Positions 44,326 through 53,523 of a DNA stretch of 64,000 nucleotides are shown here, piece after piece. Source of the stretch: Caldilineaceae bacterium (GTDB lineage: Bacteria; Chloroflexota; Anaerolineae; Caldilineales; Caldilineaceae); NCBI GenBank assembly GCA_022842065.1, contig JALHQH010000016.1, forward strand, positions 62,001 to 126,000, in the 5' to 3' direction. A program made the position numbers and the translations under genes. The first letter of the stretch is position 1, and every line of letters begins with the position of its first letter. The notes beneath the pieces were generated by a model. It did not search any database. It had not been told where the DNA came from and was given only the letters and a program-made list of their open reading frames with translations.

Positions 44326-44724
44326 TCAGCGCGGCGTTGTATGGTGCCGGTAAAATTCGGCTAGTTCCTCCAGGCTCACCTGTCCTGTAGCTACGCGTTC
44401 AAAGAGGACGATTTGGGCCGGCACGGAAGAAACGATTAAGTGGTAGCCATGAACATAAAGAAATAAACCCGCCGCGGTATAAGCCGTTCGTTTATTACCA
44501 TCAATAAAGGGATGATTGCGGGCAATGCCTTCCGCATAAGCGGCAGCTAAAAGAAAAAGATCCGATTGACCGTAGGCATAGTAGTTTTCTGCGCGTGCTA
44601 GTGCCGATTCCAGCAACCCTTCATCACGAAGGCCGAAACTACCACCATGCTTTTTGATTGCAGCCGCATGAATATAAAGCACCTGTGTTTTGCTAAGCCA
44701 GCGGGGAATCAGGACATCTTTCAC
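44326..44724 (-). CDS. doc: Doc-like toxin (Fic fold, death-on-curing)
   Basis: The product is 132 aa, the usual Doc length. The Fic motif is HPFIDGNKRTA, with the catalytic His and the GNKR anion-binding residues. Doc inactivates elongation factor Tu by phosphorylation. Its ATG overlaps the antitoxin stop by 4 bp (ATGA). The pair stands alone after the broken kinase locus and probably forms a self-regulating module. Confidence 0.9.
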   Translation of the reverse strand: MKDVLIPRWLSKTQVLYIHAAAIKKHGGSFGLRDEGLLESALARAENYYAYGQSDLFLLAAAYAEGIARNHPFIDGNKRTAYTAAGLFLYVHGYHLIVSSVPAQIVLFERVATGQVSLEELAEFYRHHTTPR

Positions 44725-44966
44725 TGGGCAAGACCTTCAAGCACTGCATCATGTTGATCCATGAACTGCGCCAGATCTTGTTTGAATTCTTCAGTAACTT
44801 CACTATAATAGGCATAGCGGTACTTCTTCAATTCTGCATACTCGGTCGCCGAGAGCAGCACAACACTTTCGCGTCCGCTGCTCGTCACCATCACTGGTTC
44901 GCGCTGGGCTACTTCTTTGAAGTAACCAAAGTTTTTCTGGAATTCAGATGCACTCACCGTTGTCAT
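44721..44966 (-). CDS. phd: Phd/YefM-type antitoxin
   Basis: The product is 81 aa: TTVSASEFQKNFGYF is the N-terminal DNA-binding part, EPVMVTSSGRESVVLLSATEYAEL the conserved core; the C-terminal acidic helix (EEFKQDLAQFMDQHD) would wrap the toxin's Fic site. First gene of the two-gene operon. Operator expected in the AT-rich stretch just 5' (44967-45010), not resolved. Confidence 0.88.
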   Translation of the reverse strand: MTTVSASEFQKNFGYFKEVAQREPVMVTSSGRESVVLLSATEYAELKKYRYAYYSEVTEEFKQDLAQFMDQHDAVLEGLAQ

Positions 44967-45116
44967 GACATATACCTCGTCACTTGCTCAATATACACAA
45001 AATCCGTAATTTCCATAATCATACCATGACAAAATGCTGGACGCAATAGAAAGCGGCGTTTCTTTACCAGCAGAAACGCCGCCTTTCAGCCAGAGCAACT
45101 GGCCAATCTGCCAGGT

Positions 45117-47606
45117 TTAAAGCCTCACCCCTCTTAACCGCAACGCATTCCCGACCACACTAATACTCGAAAACGCCATCGCGCCCGCGGCCAAAATCGG
45201 GTGCAACTGCCTTAAAAAGTCGGGTGCCCAGCCAAAGGGAGCCAGGATCCCCGCGGCAATCGGGATCAGGGCGATGTTGTAGCCAAAGGCCCAGACCAGA
45301 TTCTGCTTGATGTTGCGCATCGTCGCCTTGGACAACGCAAGCGCCTGGGGCACGCTGCGCAGGTCACCGCGCATGAGGGTGACGTCGGCGGTCTCCATCG
45401 CCACGTCGGTACCGGTGCCGATGGCAATGCCGACATCGGCCTGGGCAAGGGCAGGGGCGTCGTTGATGCCATCGCCGACCATTGCCACTTTATAGCCTTC
45501 GGCCTGCAACTGTTTGACATGACTCGCTTTGTCCCCCGGTAGCACTTCGGCCAGCACCCGCTCAATGCCCACTTCCTTGGCAATCGCCTGTGCGGTCGCC
45601 TCGTTGTCACCGGTCATCATTACAACCGTGAGGCCCAACTTGTGCAGCGCAGCCACCGCCTCCTTGGAACCATCCTTGATCGTGTCGGCCACGCCGATCA
45701 GCGCGCTGGCCTGGCCGTCCACCGCCAGCCACATCGCGGTTTTGGCTTCGCCTTGCAGCTGGGTCGCTTTGGGACCAAGGCCGTTCAGATAGACCCCTTC
45801 GCGCTCCATCAAGCGCAGGTTGCCTAGCAATACCTTGTGCCCATCCACTGTGGCGGCAATGCCATAGCCGGCGATACCTTCAAAGCCGAGTGGTTCACTC
45901 AAGATCAACCCCCGTTCGCGCGCCGAGCGCACAATCGACTCACCGAGCGGATGCTCAGAGCCCCGTTCGGCGGAGGCAGCTAACCGCAGCAAATCATCGG
46001 TCGTCAGTCGTCGGTCATCAGTCGTCACAAACGTCTCACTCGCCACCACATCCGTCACCGACGGCTGCCCCTTCGTAATCGTGCCCGTCTTATCCAATAC
46101 AATGGCGGTCAACTTGTGCGCCTGCTCCAAGGCGGCGCTGTTTTTAAAGAGAATGCCATTCTCCGCACCCTTGCCCACGCCGACCATGATTGAGGTGGGC
46201 GTGGCCAGCCCCATCGCGCAGGGACAGGCGATGACGAGCACCGCAGTGAGGCGGATCAGGGCGGGGACAAATTCGCCGCCGACGAACCACCAGACGAGAA
46301 AGGTTAACAGGGCCAGCCCGATTACGCCTGGTACAAAGTAGGCGGCGACCTGGTCGACCACCCGTTGGATCGGGGCGCGACTACCTTGGGCTTGTTCCAC
46401 CAGCTTGATGATCTGGGCCAGGGCGGTCTCTTTGCCCACTTTAGTCGCCTTGAATTTAAGCAACCCTTGCTTGTTGAGCGTCGCACCAATGATCGCGTCG
46501 CCCACTGCTTTCGTCACGGGCATGCTCTCACCGGTGATCATGCTCTCGTCGACCGTGGAGTGGCCTTCGACCACCACACCATCGACCGGCACCTTCTCGC
46601 CGGGGCGGACGATGACGATGTCACTTTTGATCACTTCGGCAATCGGGATGTCGCGCTCTGCGCCGTTGCGGATGACGCGGGCGGTTTTGGCTTGTAAACC
46701 GATCAGCTTCTTGATTGCGGCGCTGGTCTGCCCCTTGGCGCGCACTTCCAGGAGTTTGCCCAGGACAATCAGCGTGATGATTACCGCCGACGTTTCAAAA
46801 TAGAGATGGTGCCCCAGGCTATGATCGCCCAAGGTCAACGCGATCAGAATCGCGATACTGTAAAAATAGGCAACCGATGAACCCAGCGCCACCAGCACAT
46901 CCATGTTGGCTGCGCCGTTACGCAAGCTCTTGTACGCACCGACATAATAGTCCCAGCCCACGTAAAATTGGACCGGAGTGGCCAGCGCCAAGAAAAGCCA
47001 ATTGACCCACAGCGCGTGCGCCCAATCGCCGACCAGCCCAAAGTCACGGCTCATGCTTAACACAAAAAGCGGCAAGGCAAATACGACGCCAACAATTAAT
47101 CGTGTCCACTGGTGACGCACTTCGGCAGCACGGGCCGCGGCTTCGGCATCAGCAGGCTCCGCGCCGGCCGCAGCCTCAACCACATCATACCCAGCCTGGC
47201 GCACGGCGGCGACCAGATCGCTGTAGCTGGCGACACCGGGGACATAACTGACGGTCGCCTTTTCGCTGGCATAGTTGACCTCGGCCTTGATCACCCCTTC
47301 CACCTTGTTGAGGCGGCGCTGGATCGTGTTGGCGCAGTTGGCGCAGGTCATCCCCAGTAACGCGATCTCGGCGTTTTCGGTCGGGATCGAATAGCCGGCC
47401 TTTTCGACGCGGGCGATCACATCGGTCAACACTTCTTGCGGCTTGGAGACCGCCGGGTCATAGTTGATCGTCAACTTTTCGCTAGCAAAGTTCACCGCAG
47501 CATTGCTCACGGTCGTCACTTTTTTCGCATTACGTTCCACCGCCGCCACACAGTTGGCACAGGTCATGCCGATGACGGGGACGGTGAGTTGTTTCATTTC
47601 AGTCAT
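45117..47606 (-). CDS. copA: copper-translocating P1B-type ATPase
   Basis: The product is 829 aa. Two heavy-metal-associated domains with GMTCANC (Cys16/19 and Cys88/91); transmembrane CPC at 461-463 ([12 protein letters not shown]), the P1B-1 signature for Cu(I); phosphorylation site DKTGT (Asp505); hinge [10 protein letters not shown]; and a C-terminal N-x6-YN type region. It exports Cu(I) from the cytoplasm at ATP cost. ATG 47606 follows AAAGGA. Upstream come copZ and csoR in the same direction, separated by palindromic repeats. Confidence 0.95.
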   Translation of the reverse strand: MTEMKQLTVPVIGMTCANCVAAVERNAKKVTTVSNAAVNFASEKLTINYDPAVSKPQEVLTDVIARVEKAGYSIPTENAEIALLGMTCANCANTIQRRLNKVEGVIKAEVNYASEKATVSYVPGVASYSDLVAAVRQAGYDVVEAAAGAEPADAEAAARAAEVRHQWTRLIVGVVFALPLFVLSMSRDFGLVGDWAHALWVNWLFLALATPVQFYVGWDYYVGAYKSLRNGAANMDVLVALGSSVAYFYSIAILIALTLGDHSLGHHLYFETSAVIITLIVLGKLLEVRAKGQTSAAIKKLIGLQAKTARVIRNGAERDIPIAEVIKSDIVIVRPGEKVPVDGVVVEGHSTVDESMITGESMPVTKAVGDAIIGATLNKQGLLKFKATKVGKETALAQIIKLVEQAQGSRAPIQRVVDQVAAYFVPGVIGLALLTFLVWWFVGGEFVPALIRLTAVLVIACPCAMGLATPTSIMVGVGKGAENGILFKNSAALEQAHKLTAIVLDKTGTITKGQPSVTDVVASETFVTTDDRRLTTDDLLRLAASAERGSEHPLGESIVRSARERGLILSEPLGFEGIAGYGIAATVDGHKVLLGNLRLMEREGVYLNGLGPKATQLQGEAKTAMWLAVDGQASALIGVADTIKDGSKEAVAALHKLGLTVVMMTGDNEATAQAIAKEVGIERVLAEVLPGDKASHVKQLQAEGYKVAMVGDGINDAPALAQADVGIAIGTGTDVAMETADVTLMRGDLRSVPQALALSKATMRNIKQNLVWAFGYNIALIPIAAGILAPFGWAPDFLRQLHPILAAGAMAFSSISVVGNALRLRGVRL

Positions 47607-47620
47607 GGTAAAGTCCTTTG

Positions 47621-47711
47621 ATAGAACGCGGATTGAGCGGATGAGGCGGATTTACGCTGATTTTTTGAACATCCGTGTAAATCCGCCTCATCCGCCTAAT
47701 CCGCGTTCTAT
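47621..47711. repeat. 35-bp-arm inverted repeat between copZ and copA
   Basis: 47621-47655 and 47677-47711 are complementary at 33 of 35 positions. The copZ stop codon (47708-47710) lies within the right arm. It could separate copZ and copA expression. Confidence 0.8.
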
Positions 47712-47917
47712 GCCTCCGCCGCCGGAAAGTTAATCTCGGTCAGCAAGCTCTTGATCGCATCCCAGTTGGCGGGGGTATCGTAGGCAACGGTCACCTGTTT
47801 GGTGGCCTCGTCGGCCTTAACACTCTGCACGCCGGCCAGTTCACCCAGTTCGCTCTCAATCGTGTGAGTGCAGTGGCCGCAAGAGATGTTGGGGACGGTA
47901 AAGGTTTTGGTGGTCAT
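47708..47917 (-). CDS. copZ: copper chaperone, HMA domain
   Basis: The product is 69 aa, a single HMA domain with the metal site SCGHC (Cys13, Cys16). It carries Cu(I) in the cytoplasm and hands it to CopA or to the CsoR sensor. The usual first residue of the motif (Met in MxCxxC) is replaced by Ile-Ser here. It lies between csoR and copA. Confidence 0.9.
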   Translation of the reverse strand: MTTKTFTVPNISCGHCTHTIESELGELAGVQSVKADEATKQVTVAYDTPANWDAIKSLLTEINFPAAEA

Positions 47918-47965
47918 TGGTCATTGGTCCTTTGTTATTGGTTTTTCAAACGTGATGCGTAAAAC

Positions 47966-48040
47966 GTAAAACGTGAAACGTGATGCGTGAAACGTCTCTC
48001 AGGTCACATCACGTTTCACGCATCACGTTTCACGTTTTAC
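47966..48040. repeat. 30-bp perfect inverted repeat (CGTGATGCGT family)
   Basis: 47966-47995 and 48011-48040 are exact complements built from AAACGTGA/TGCGTGAAACGT units. The csoR stop is inside. A relative is at 54331-54391. Confidence 0.85.
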
Positions 48041-48308
48041 TCGTCACTTCAAACACACTCGTCACTTCTTGCAACATGCGCTCGCGTTCCTGTGGATCAT
48101 CACCTTGGATGGCGGTGGTGACACAGGTGCGCAGGTGGTTGTCGAGCATCATGGCGCTCACTTTGTTGAGCGCGGCCTGCACCGCCTGGATCTGTTTGAT
48201 CACGTCGATGCAGTAGGTATCCTCTTCGACCATGCGCTCGATGCCTTTCAAGTGGCCCGAAGCGCTGGAGAGACGGCGGGTGACTGCTTTGCGGGTGGAT
48301 TCATCCAT
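48030..48308 (-). CDS. csoR: copper-sensing transcriptional repressor CsoR/RcnR family
   Basis: The product is 92 aa, all-helical. The Cys-His-Cys copper set is present: Cys33, His58, Cys62 (TYCIDVIKQ, LDNHLRTC). CsoR leaves its GC-rich operator when Cu(I) binds. Such an operator lies 5' at 48374-48396, so it controls itself and the copZ-copA genes downstream. Confidence 0.92.
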   Translation of the reverse strand: MDESTRKAVTRRLSSASGHLKGIERMVEEDTYCIDVIKQIQAVQAALNKVSAMMLDNHLRTCVTTAIQGDDPQERERMLQEVTSVFEVTSKT

Positions 48309-48373
48309 CGGCGGCGTTTCCTGTTAATAATTAATGGAGAATACTTAACGGTTAATTGTTAATTACCCTCGTT

Positions 48374-48396
48374 CCCATCCCCCCTGGGGGGGGTAT
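48374..48396 (-). promoter_or_regulatory. putative CsoR operator
   Basis: A run of six C then eight G flanked by CAT/TATG (CCCATCCCCCC-T-GGGGGGGGTATG, in part) is the TACCCC/GGGGTA pseudo-palindrome typical of CsoR sites. It lies about 66 bp 5' of the csoR start. Confidence 0.75.
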
Positions 48397-48608
48397 GTGC
48401 TTATGATATCATGGAAAAGTGAGGGTGTCAAGGGGCTTATTACTAGCGCGAGGGGTGAATAGACAACACAAATCGAGTTGACACAAACGGGCTGCGCATC
48501 GGAGGATGCGCAGTACACTATCGTGCTATGTTTATTTGTGCTGTCGATAAGACGCAACAATGCCGCGAAAATTTGCCTAATCCGCTGCATCTGCGTCTTA
48601 TTCTATAT

Positions 48609-49106
48609 TTATGCCGCTGGTGTCTCCACCCGTTCGCGCGTCGGCCGCACGAGCAACATGGGGACCGTCACCTGGCGCAGCACACTTTCGGCGACGCTGC
48701 CGAGGACGAGGCGAGTTAAGCCCTTGCGTCCACGGGTGGCCATTGCCAGCAGATCGTATTGCCCCTGTTCCACCGCGGCGACAATCTGTTCGACCGGGTC
48801 GCCCAAGCGCACGAGGGTGGTGACCTGATAGCCCTTTTCGCGCAGTTGTTGCGCCAGGTGTTTTAACTCGACTTCAAACTTCTGGCGATAGGCGCGCCAC
48901 TCCTCATCCGTACAGGCGACCGTATAGGCGGCATGCGGAATCTCGGCCACGGCGCTGTCGGCAGTAACATAACTCTTGGGCCGTTGGGTCACCCCCAACA
49001 GGGTTAACGCCACATCCTCTGCCGCAAAGAGCCGACAGACCGCCGGCATAATCTCCGGGCTGACCTCCGAAATGTTCAGTGGAATCAAAATGCGACGCAG
49101 TGACAC
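48609..49106 (-). CDS. universal stress protein (UspA family)
   Basis: The product is 165 aa. It begins RRILIPLNIS and has the ATP-binding GxxG-9x-G type motif near the end (MATRGRKGLTRLVLGSVAESVL followed by VPMLLVRP, given in part). Single Usp domain. No ATG fits; GTG 49106 has AAAGGAG about 11 bp upstream. Monocistronic. Its expression conditions cannot be told. Confidence 0.88.
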   Translation of the reverse strand: MSLRRILIPLNISEVSPEIMPAVCRLFAAEDVALTLLGVTQRPKSYVTADSAVAEIPHAAYTVACTDEEWRAYRQKFEVELKHLAQQLREKGYQVTTLVRLGDPVEQIVAAVEQGQYDLLAMATRGRKGLTRLVLGSVAESVLRQVTVPMLLVRPTRERVETPAA

Positions 49107-49187
49107 AGGTTGGTTTGCTCCTTTTTTGATGACCGATGATAGCCTAAGGGCATGCAAGTACAGCGTTGCCGAAATTTTGATGGGTTT

Positions 49188-49270
49188 TTCGTCCCAGCGG
49201 GACGATTGACCATAGGACCGAGAAAATCATGATATTTCCCGCCTAAAGTCAACCGTCCCGCTGGGACGAA
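49188..49270. repeat. inverted repeat with CGTCCCAGCGGGACG core
   Basis: 49188-49210 and 49248-49270 match at 22 of 23 positions; each arm holds its own internal palindrome. Located between the stress protein and the glycoside hydrolase genes. Confidence 0.75.
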
Positions 49271-49359
49271 CGCTGCTTTTAATCCATCAGAACTTCCGCC
49301 ACACTGTACTCGTCGCGCCGTCACCGTTTGACCACGCGACTACGCGACAAAATGACGAA

Positions 49360-51543
49360 TCACCCAATCACAACCACCTCATGATCGCGCACGCGTGGTA
49401 CTTCACAGCGCACCCAACCGTCTTGGATCGTGGTTTCGATTGCGTGCTCTGCAACCAGCAGGGTGGCCTGACGGCCGCTGACATCGTCGGGCAGGCGTAG
49501 GGTGATCACGAGTGGGCCGACGGGCAGGTGGGCTTCGAGGGGGACGCTGTCGCTGCCGGCCAGGTTGACCAGGTGCAGGATCAGCCGCCCTGGCTGAAGG
49601 TAGAGATGACAGTCGATCAGGCCATCGCCTTCGACTTCGAGGCCGATGGTGTTGAACGAGGCCCAGCGCACAATATTCGCCAGCAGATCGCCGTGGTCGG
49701 GCAAGTGATAATGGGCGAAACAGCGGTCGAGATCGGCGGGCAAGTAGGCAACGCGGCCGCCCTCTTCGGTGTTGCGCAAAATCAAGGCCGGGTTGGTGCT
49801 CTCGGTCTGCGCCATCCAGGCAAATTCGGGGGGATAGATCGGGAAGGGGGGAATCCAACTAAGTGGCACCTGGGCATCCCAAGCCGGATCAACCACAAGC
49901 AACTGGCCGCCAAAGGGCAGGATGTCAGTCTCGGCAAAGCCACCCAGCACGGCGTGGCGCTCGCTGTCGATCGGGGGTTCGTCGTCGCTGTGTGGCCCAT
50001 CTACCTGTGCCCCCAAGGCGGGGGTCAGGCGCAGATAGGAGTGGTTCGCATAACTTTCCCAACTGCTGGACTCCGTAGCGGGTTCACCTTCTTGCTCATC
50101 CAGGGTGTTCGCCCCAAAGAGATCGGCCAGGGCAAAGTCGGCGCGGCGCGCGCCCCATTCGTCGTAAAGTGTACTCTCACCGGTTGCAATCAAGTTGCCG
50201 CCCTGGGCGACAAAGTCACGCAAGGTTTGCACCTGGGTATCGGAGATCGCGGCCAGGTTCGGGAGGATCAGGGTAGTGAAGTTGGCCCCATCGCGGCCAA
50301 CATGGTCGATGTGTAAGGGCAGATAAGGAATGCGCGCCCGAATTAAGGCGCGGGTGATGCCTTCATAAGGCAACATTACCCGTTCGTGGCCGGCCTCGCG
50401 GCCATAGAAATCGAGATTTTCCTGGGACCAGAGCACGCCGACGGTGGCGACGGGCGTGCGATTGTGCAGATATTGGTCGTTGCGGGCGTGCCAGCGCAAC
50501 AAGGGTTCCGGCGTGAGATATTGGCGGCGATCCTCGTGGTAGGCGCTGATAAAGTGCCACCAGGGTTGCAGACCACCGGCAATGCCCTCTGTCATCCAGA
50601 GTTGGACTTCCGCTGCCGGTTTGGCCGCGAGCCGAAAGGTAGGGATGCGCCCTTGATATTGGGCCATACTTTCCGGGGCCAACTTCTCCCAGCCTAGCAG
50701 CCCGTGGATCAACTTGCCGGCATTGCCGTTGTGATAAAAGGGGGTGCCGGGGCCGCGCGTCTGGTAGTCAACCATCACGATCTCGGAGCGTTCGCAGATC
50801 GCTTTCATGTCGCGCAGCCGCTGACTCTGATGCGCAAGGTCGCCTGAATTCATTCCCAGCCAGAGACAGTCGTGGCCACCCACGGCCTGCGTCACCCCGT
50901 TGTTGCGATCCCAGACTTGCAAGCGGCAATCATAACTCCAACGTACCCAACGGCGGTAGATCGGATCACGCCAGTCGACTGCGGTCGGCAGATCTTCGCC
51001 GATGTCATCAAAGAATTTGCGTTCACAGTTGCGACAGTAGCAGATCTGGTCGCGGCCCAGGCCACTCCAACTGTTGTCGGTAAAGCCGTCGGGGCGATAG
51101 TTGACGATGATCTCGCGCAGCACATCGGGCAGAAATTGGCTGTAGTAGGTGCTGTTGATACAGGTGATGAAACGGTCAGCGGCCTGATAGGGTTCCCCTT
51201 CCCCGCTGCGCGTAAACCATTCGGGATGTTCGTGCAGGGTTTGCAGGGTGGCGCGGTTGGAGTCCATGCGCGCCAGCACGGTCAACCCATCTTCGTGCGC
51301 AACTTGGAGTAATTCGCCAAAGAGATCGCGCTCTTCCAGGAAGCGGGCGCGGTATTGTTCGCGATAACGGCTGGGGTAGTAGGCAACAATGCCACCGGCG
51401 TTGATGATCACCCCTTGCACCTGGGTGCGTTGCCAATAAGCGCGCCACCAGTCGATGTCATAGCGGGGCGGGTCGAGTTCGGTAATGTTGGTCTGCCCCC
51501 AGCGGTGAGTCGTTTGGTACCAGGGCGCACGATTTTCAGTCAT
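49360..51543 (-). CDS. glycoside-hydrolase-like protein (GHL6 / GH42-trimerisation type)
   Basis: The product is 727 aa, no signal peptide. The N-terminal half looks like a TIM barrel of the 'hypothetical glycosyl hydrolase 6' type (YDIDWWRAYWQRTQVQGVIINAGG; TDNSWSGLGRDQICYCRNC with a Cys cluster). The middle (VGVLWSQENLDFYG ... ILPNLAAISDTQVQTLRDFV) is the beta-galactosidase trimerisation-like domain, and the C-terminus is beta-rich. It likely acts on a plant or microbial oligosaccharide in the cytoplasm; specificity and catalytic acids cannot be assigned by eye. It runs next to a TetR gene in the same direction (8-bp overlap), suggesting a common transcript. Confidence 0.75.
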   Translation of the reverse strand: MTENRAPWYQTTHRWGQTNITELDPPRYDIDWWRAYWQRTQVQGVIINAGGIVAYYPSRYREQYRARFLEERDLFGELLQVAHEDGLTVLARMDSNRATLQTLHEHPEWFTRSGEGEPYQAADRFITCINSTYYSQFLPDVLREIIVNYRPDGFTDNSWSGLGRDQICYCRNCERKFFDDIGEDLPTAVDWRDPIYRRWVRWSYDCRLQVWDRNNGVTQAVGGHDCLWLGMNSGDLAHQSQRLRDMKAICERSEIVMVDYQTRGPGTPFYHNGNAGKLIHGLLGWEKLAPESMAQYQGRIPTFRLAAKPAAEVQLWMTEGIAGGLQPWWHFISAYHEDRRQYLTPEPLLRWHARNDQYLHNRTPVATVGVLWSQENLDFYGREAGHERVMLPYEGITRALIRARIPYLPLHIDHVGRDGANFTTLILPNLAAISDTQVQTLRDFVAQGGNLIATGESTLYDEWGARRADFALADLFGANTLDEQEGEPATESSSWESYANHSYLRLTPALGAQVDGPHSDDEPPIDSERHAVLGGFAETDILPFGGQLLVVDPAWDAQVPLSWIPPFPIYPPEFAWMAQTESTNPALILRNTEEGGRVAYLPADLDRCFAHYHLPDHGDLLANIVRWASFNTIGLEVEGDGLIDCHLYLQPGRLILHLVNLAGSDSVPLEAHLPVGPLVITLRLPDDVSGRQATLLVAEHAIETTIQDGWVRCEVPRVRDHEVVVIG

Positions 51544-52204
51544 GATGATGATCCTTTAAGCCGGTTAACATGTGGTGCAAGAGGGCCGTGAGTGTGTGTT
51601 GCTCTTCCGCACAGTCGCCCATTACAGGCGCAAGCCCAATCTGATTATCGATGACAAGCGTGGCAAGCCCATGCACCATCGCCCAGAGTGACATCGTGAG
51701 GAGATCGGCTGGCCCGGCAACAAACTCATCTTGCTGCTGGCCAGCAACAATGGCGGCCAGCAGCGTATTAAAAGCGCGCTTGGCGGCGAGATAGAGGGTA
51801 GGATAGTGCGAACGGTCGCCGACCATGTGGCTGAACATCAGACGAAAGATCGCCGGATTTTGTTGCGCAAATTGTACATAAGCCAGGCCCCCGGCGACAA
51901 CTCGCCCGGTAGCTGATCGAGTGGCTGCGATCACAGTTGCTTGATCTCCTGCTGTCAGGGCAGCCGCCAGGGTGGCGGTGAGTTGGGCAAAACCATCCTC
52001 GGCAATCGCCGCCAGCAGCGCCTCTTTATTGGCAAAGTGGCGATAGGGGGCGGTATGGCTGACCCCCGCTCGGCGTGCGACCGCGCGCAAGGTCAGCCGC
52101 TCCACCCCTTCACTGGCTAAGAGCGCTAAACCAGCGGCAATCAAGGCATTTTTTAAGTCGCCATGATGATAGTTATTTTCGATCATCATTTCCGATGTTG
52201 TCAT
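51536..52204 (-). CDS. TetR-family transcriptional regulator
   Basis: The product is 222 aa. N-terminal HTH: LKNALIAAGLALLASEGVERLTLRAVARRAGVSHTAPYRHF (in pieces), the C-terminal domain is of the TetR_C_33/WHG type. ATG 52204 is chosen because the homologous part starts soon after; the frame is open for 47 more codons upstream. The sequence CATTGTAAACATT occurs at its start and again 60 bp upstream, a candidate operator pair. Likely controls itself, the overlapping glycosidase gene and the divergent SDR gene. Confidence 0.85.
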   Translation of the reverse strand: MTTSEMMIENNYHHGDLKNALIAAGLALLASEGVERLTLRAVARRAGVSHTAPYRHFANKEALLAAIAEDGFAQLTATLAAALTAGDQATVIAATRSATGRVVAGGLAYVQFAQQNPAIFRLMFSHMVGDRSHYPTLYLAAKRAFNTLLAAIVAGQQQDEFVAGPADLLTMSLWAMVHGLATLVIDNQIGLAPVMGDCAEEQHTLTALLHHMLTGLKDHHHD

Positions 52205-52274
52205 TGTAAACATTCCCACAGAACGATCAACATAAGTTGTGTAAATTATATCACGTGTTGCCATTGTAAACATT
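52202..52274. promoter_or_regulatory. direct repeat CATTGTAAACATT, candidate TetR operator
   Basis: Two exact copies of the 13-mer at 52202-52214 and 52262-52274, 60 bp apart, bracket the 5' end of the TetR gene. Each contains a near-palindromic TGTAAACA core. Confidence 0.5.
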
Positions 52275-52301
52275 TTTTCTAAATTTGACAATCTTTTGGG
52301 C

Positions 52302-52469
52302 AATGCGTTCCGAGGACACCGCAGCAAGGGGTTCGTTGACCCCAATTCGGCGCGGTGTCCTCGGAACGCATTCGTCTCTTCAAGAATTCAGGGGGTTGAG
52401 ATGGATCCTTCCTGGAAGAGGCAGAAATTTGTCGGTCTGGGCAGAATCGTTGCGCCTCTTCCAGGAAGG
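52302..52469. repeat. two adjacent long inverted repeats
   Basis: 21-bp perfect arms at 52302-52322 and 52352-52372, and 16-bp perfect arms at 52407-52422 and 52454-52469 (with GGGGTT/AACCCC outside). They fill the 327-bp divergent gap between TetR and the SDR gene. Confidence 0.8.
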
Positions 52470-52531
52470 GTAACCCCATAAGATCCAGTAGAACCACATA
52501 TTCGTCAGCTAACTAACATAGGGAGAGACAC

Positions 52532-53377
52532 ATGAGCAAACATTTTGTGGTGGTTACGGGTGCATCTAAGGGGATTGGCCGGGCGATCGCGCTCGGTTTG
52601 GCGCAACAGGGCTTTCATGTCTTTGCTGGGGTGCGCAAAGTTGAAGACGGTGAGGCATTGGTCACTGCCACGGGTGCCAATCTGACCACGTTGGTAATCG
52701 ATGTCACTGACCAAACACAAGTGCACGCCGCCGCTGAGACGGTACATGCTGCCGTGGGTGATGCCGGCTTGGCTGGTTTGGTCAACAATGCGGGGGTCGC
52801 CGTCGCCGCGCCGCTGGAGTTTATTCCGCTGGACGAATTGCGCAATCAACTGGAGGTCAATGTGGTCGGCCAGATTGGGGTTGCGCAGGCGCTGTTGCCT
52901 TTGTTGCGGCTGGCCAAGGGGCGGATTATCAACATTAGCTCGATGGGTGGACGAATTGCCGGGCCATGGTTGGGCCCTTACCATGCCTCAAAATTTGCAT
53001 TAGAGGCGTTGACCGATGCGCTGCGCCAAGAGTTGGCCCCGTGGGGAATCGCGGTGGTGAGCATCGAGCCGGGCGCAATCATCACGCCGATTTGGGAAAC
53101 TTCGCTGGCACGGGCGCGGCGGATTGTTGCACAATTTCCACCCCATGCGCAGGATCTCTATGGAAAACAGATGACCAAGCGGATTGCCCAGGCGGAAAAG
53201 AATGCCAATGTCGGCATTCCGCCTGAACAGGTCGCCATGGTGGTGGCAACTGCCCTCACTGCCCCCCGTCCCAAAACGCGCTACGCGGTTGGGCGCGATG
53301 CGCAGATTGCCATTAACCTGATCGCCCGCCTGCCCGACCGCTGGCGTGATTGGCTGGTGGCGCGCCAGCAAGGGTAA
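52532..53377 (+). CDS. classical short-chain dehydrogenase/reductase
   Basis: The product is 281 aa. TGASKGIG nucleotide-binding motif, NNAG, catalytic Ser in NISSMGG and YHASKFA (YxxxK) are all present. It reduces or oxidises an alcohol/ketone with NAD(P). ATG 52532 follows AGGGAGAG. It is transcribed away from the TetR gene, the usual layout of a TetR target. Substrate unknown. Confidence 0.92.
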   Translation: MSKHFVVVTGASKGIGRAIALGLAQQGFHVFAGVRKVEDGEALVTATGANLTTLVIDVTDQTQVHAAAETVHAAVGDAGLAGLVNNAGVAVAAPLEFIPLDELRNQLEVNVVGQIGVAQALLPLLRLAKGRIINISSMGGRIAGPWLGPYHASKFALEALTDALRQELAPWGIAVVSIEPGAIITPIWETSLARARRIVAQFPPHAQDLYGKQMTKRIAQAEKNANVGIPPEQVAMVVATALTAPRPKTRYAVGRDAQIAINLIARLPDRWRDWLVARQQG

Positions 53378-53523
53378 ACACACTGTCAACAGATTCGGGG
53401 AGCGGATTGAACAGATTGAAGCGGCAACAATTTGTGTGAGCAGCCCTGTAGAACGGATTGAACAAGCTGAATCCGCAAAATCTCGCCACAGCACACACAT
53501 TAACCATTTTCAATTTCAAGTAA

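Noticed and set aside
49528..50316. 262-codon plus-strand frame
   Set aside because: Antisense of the glycoside-hydrolase-like gene, which has recognisable domain motifs.
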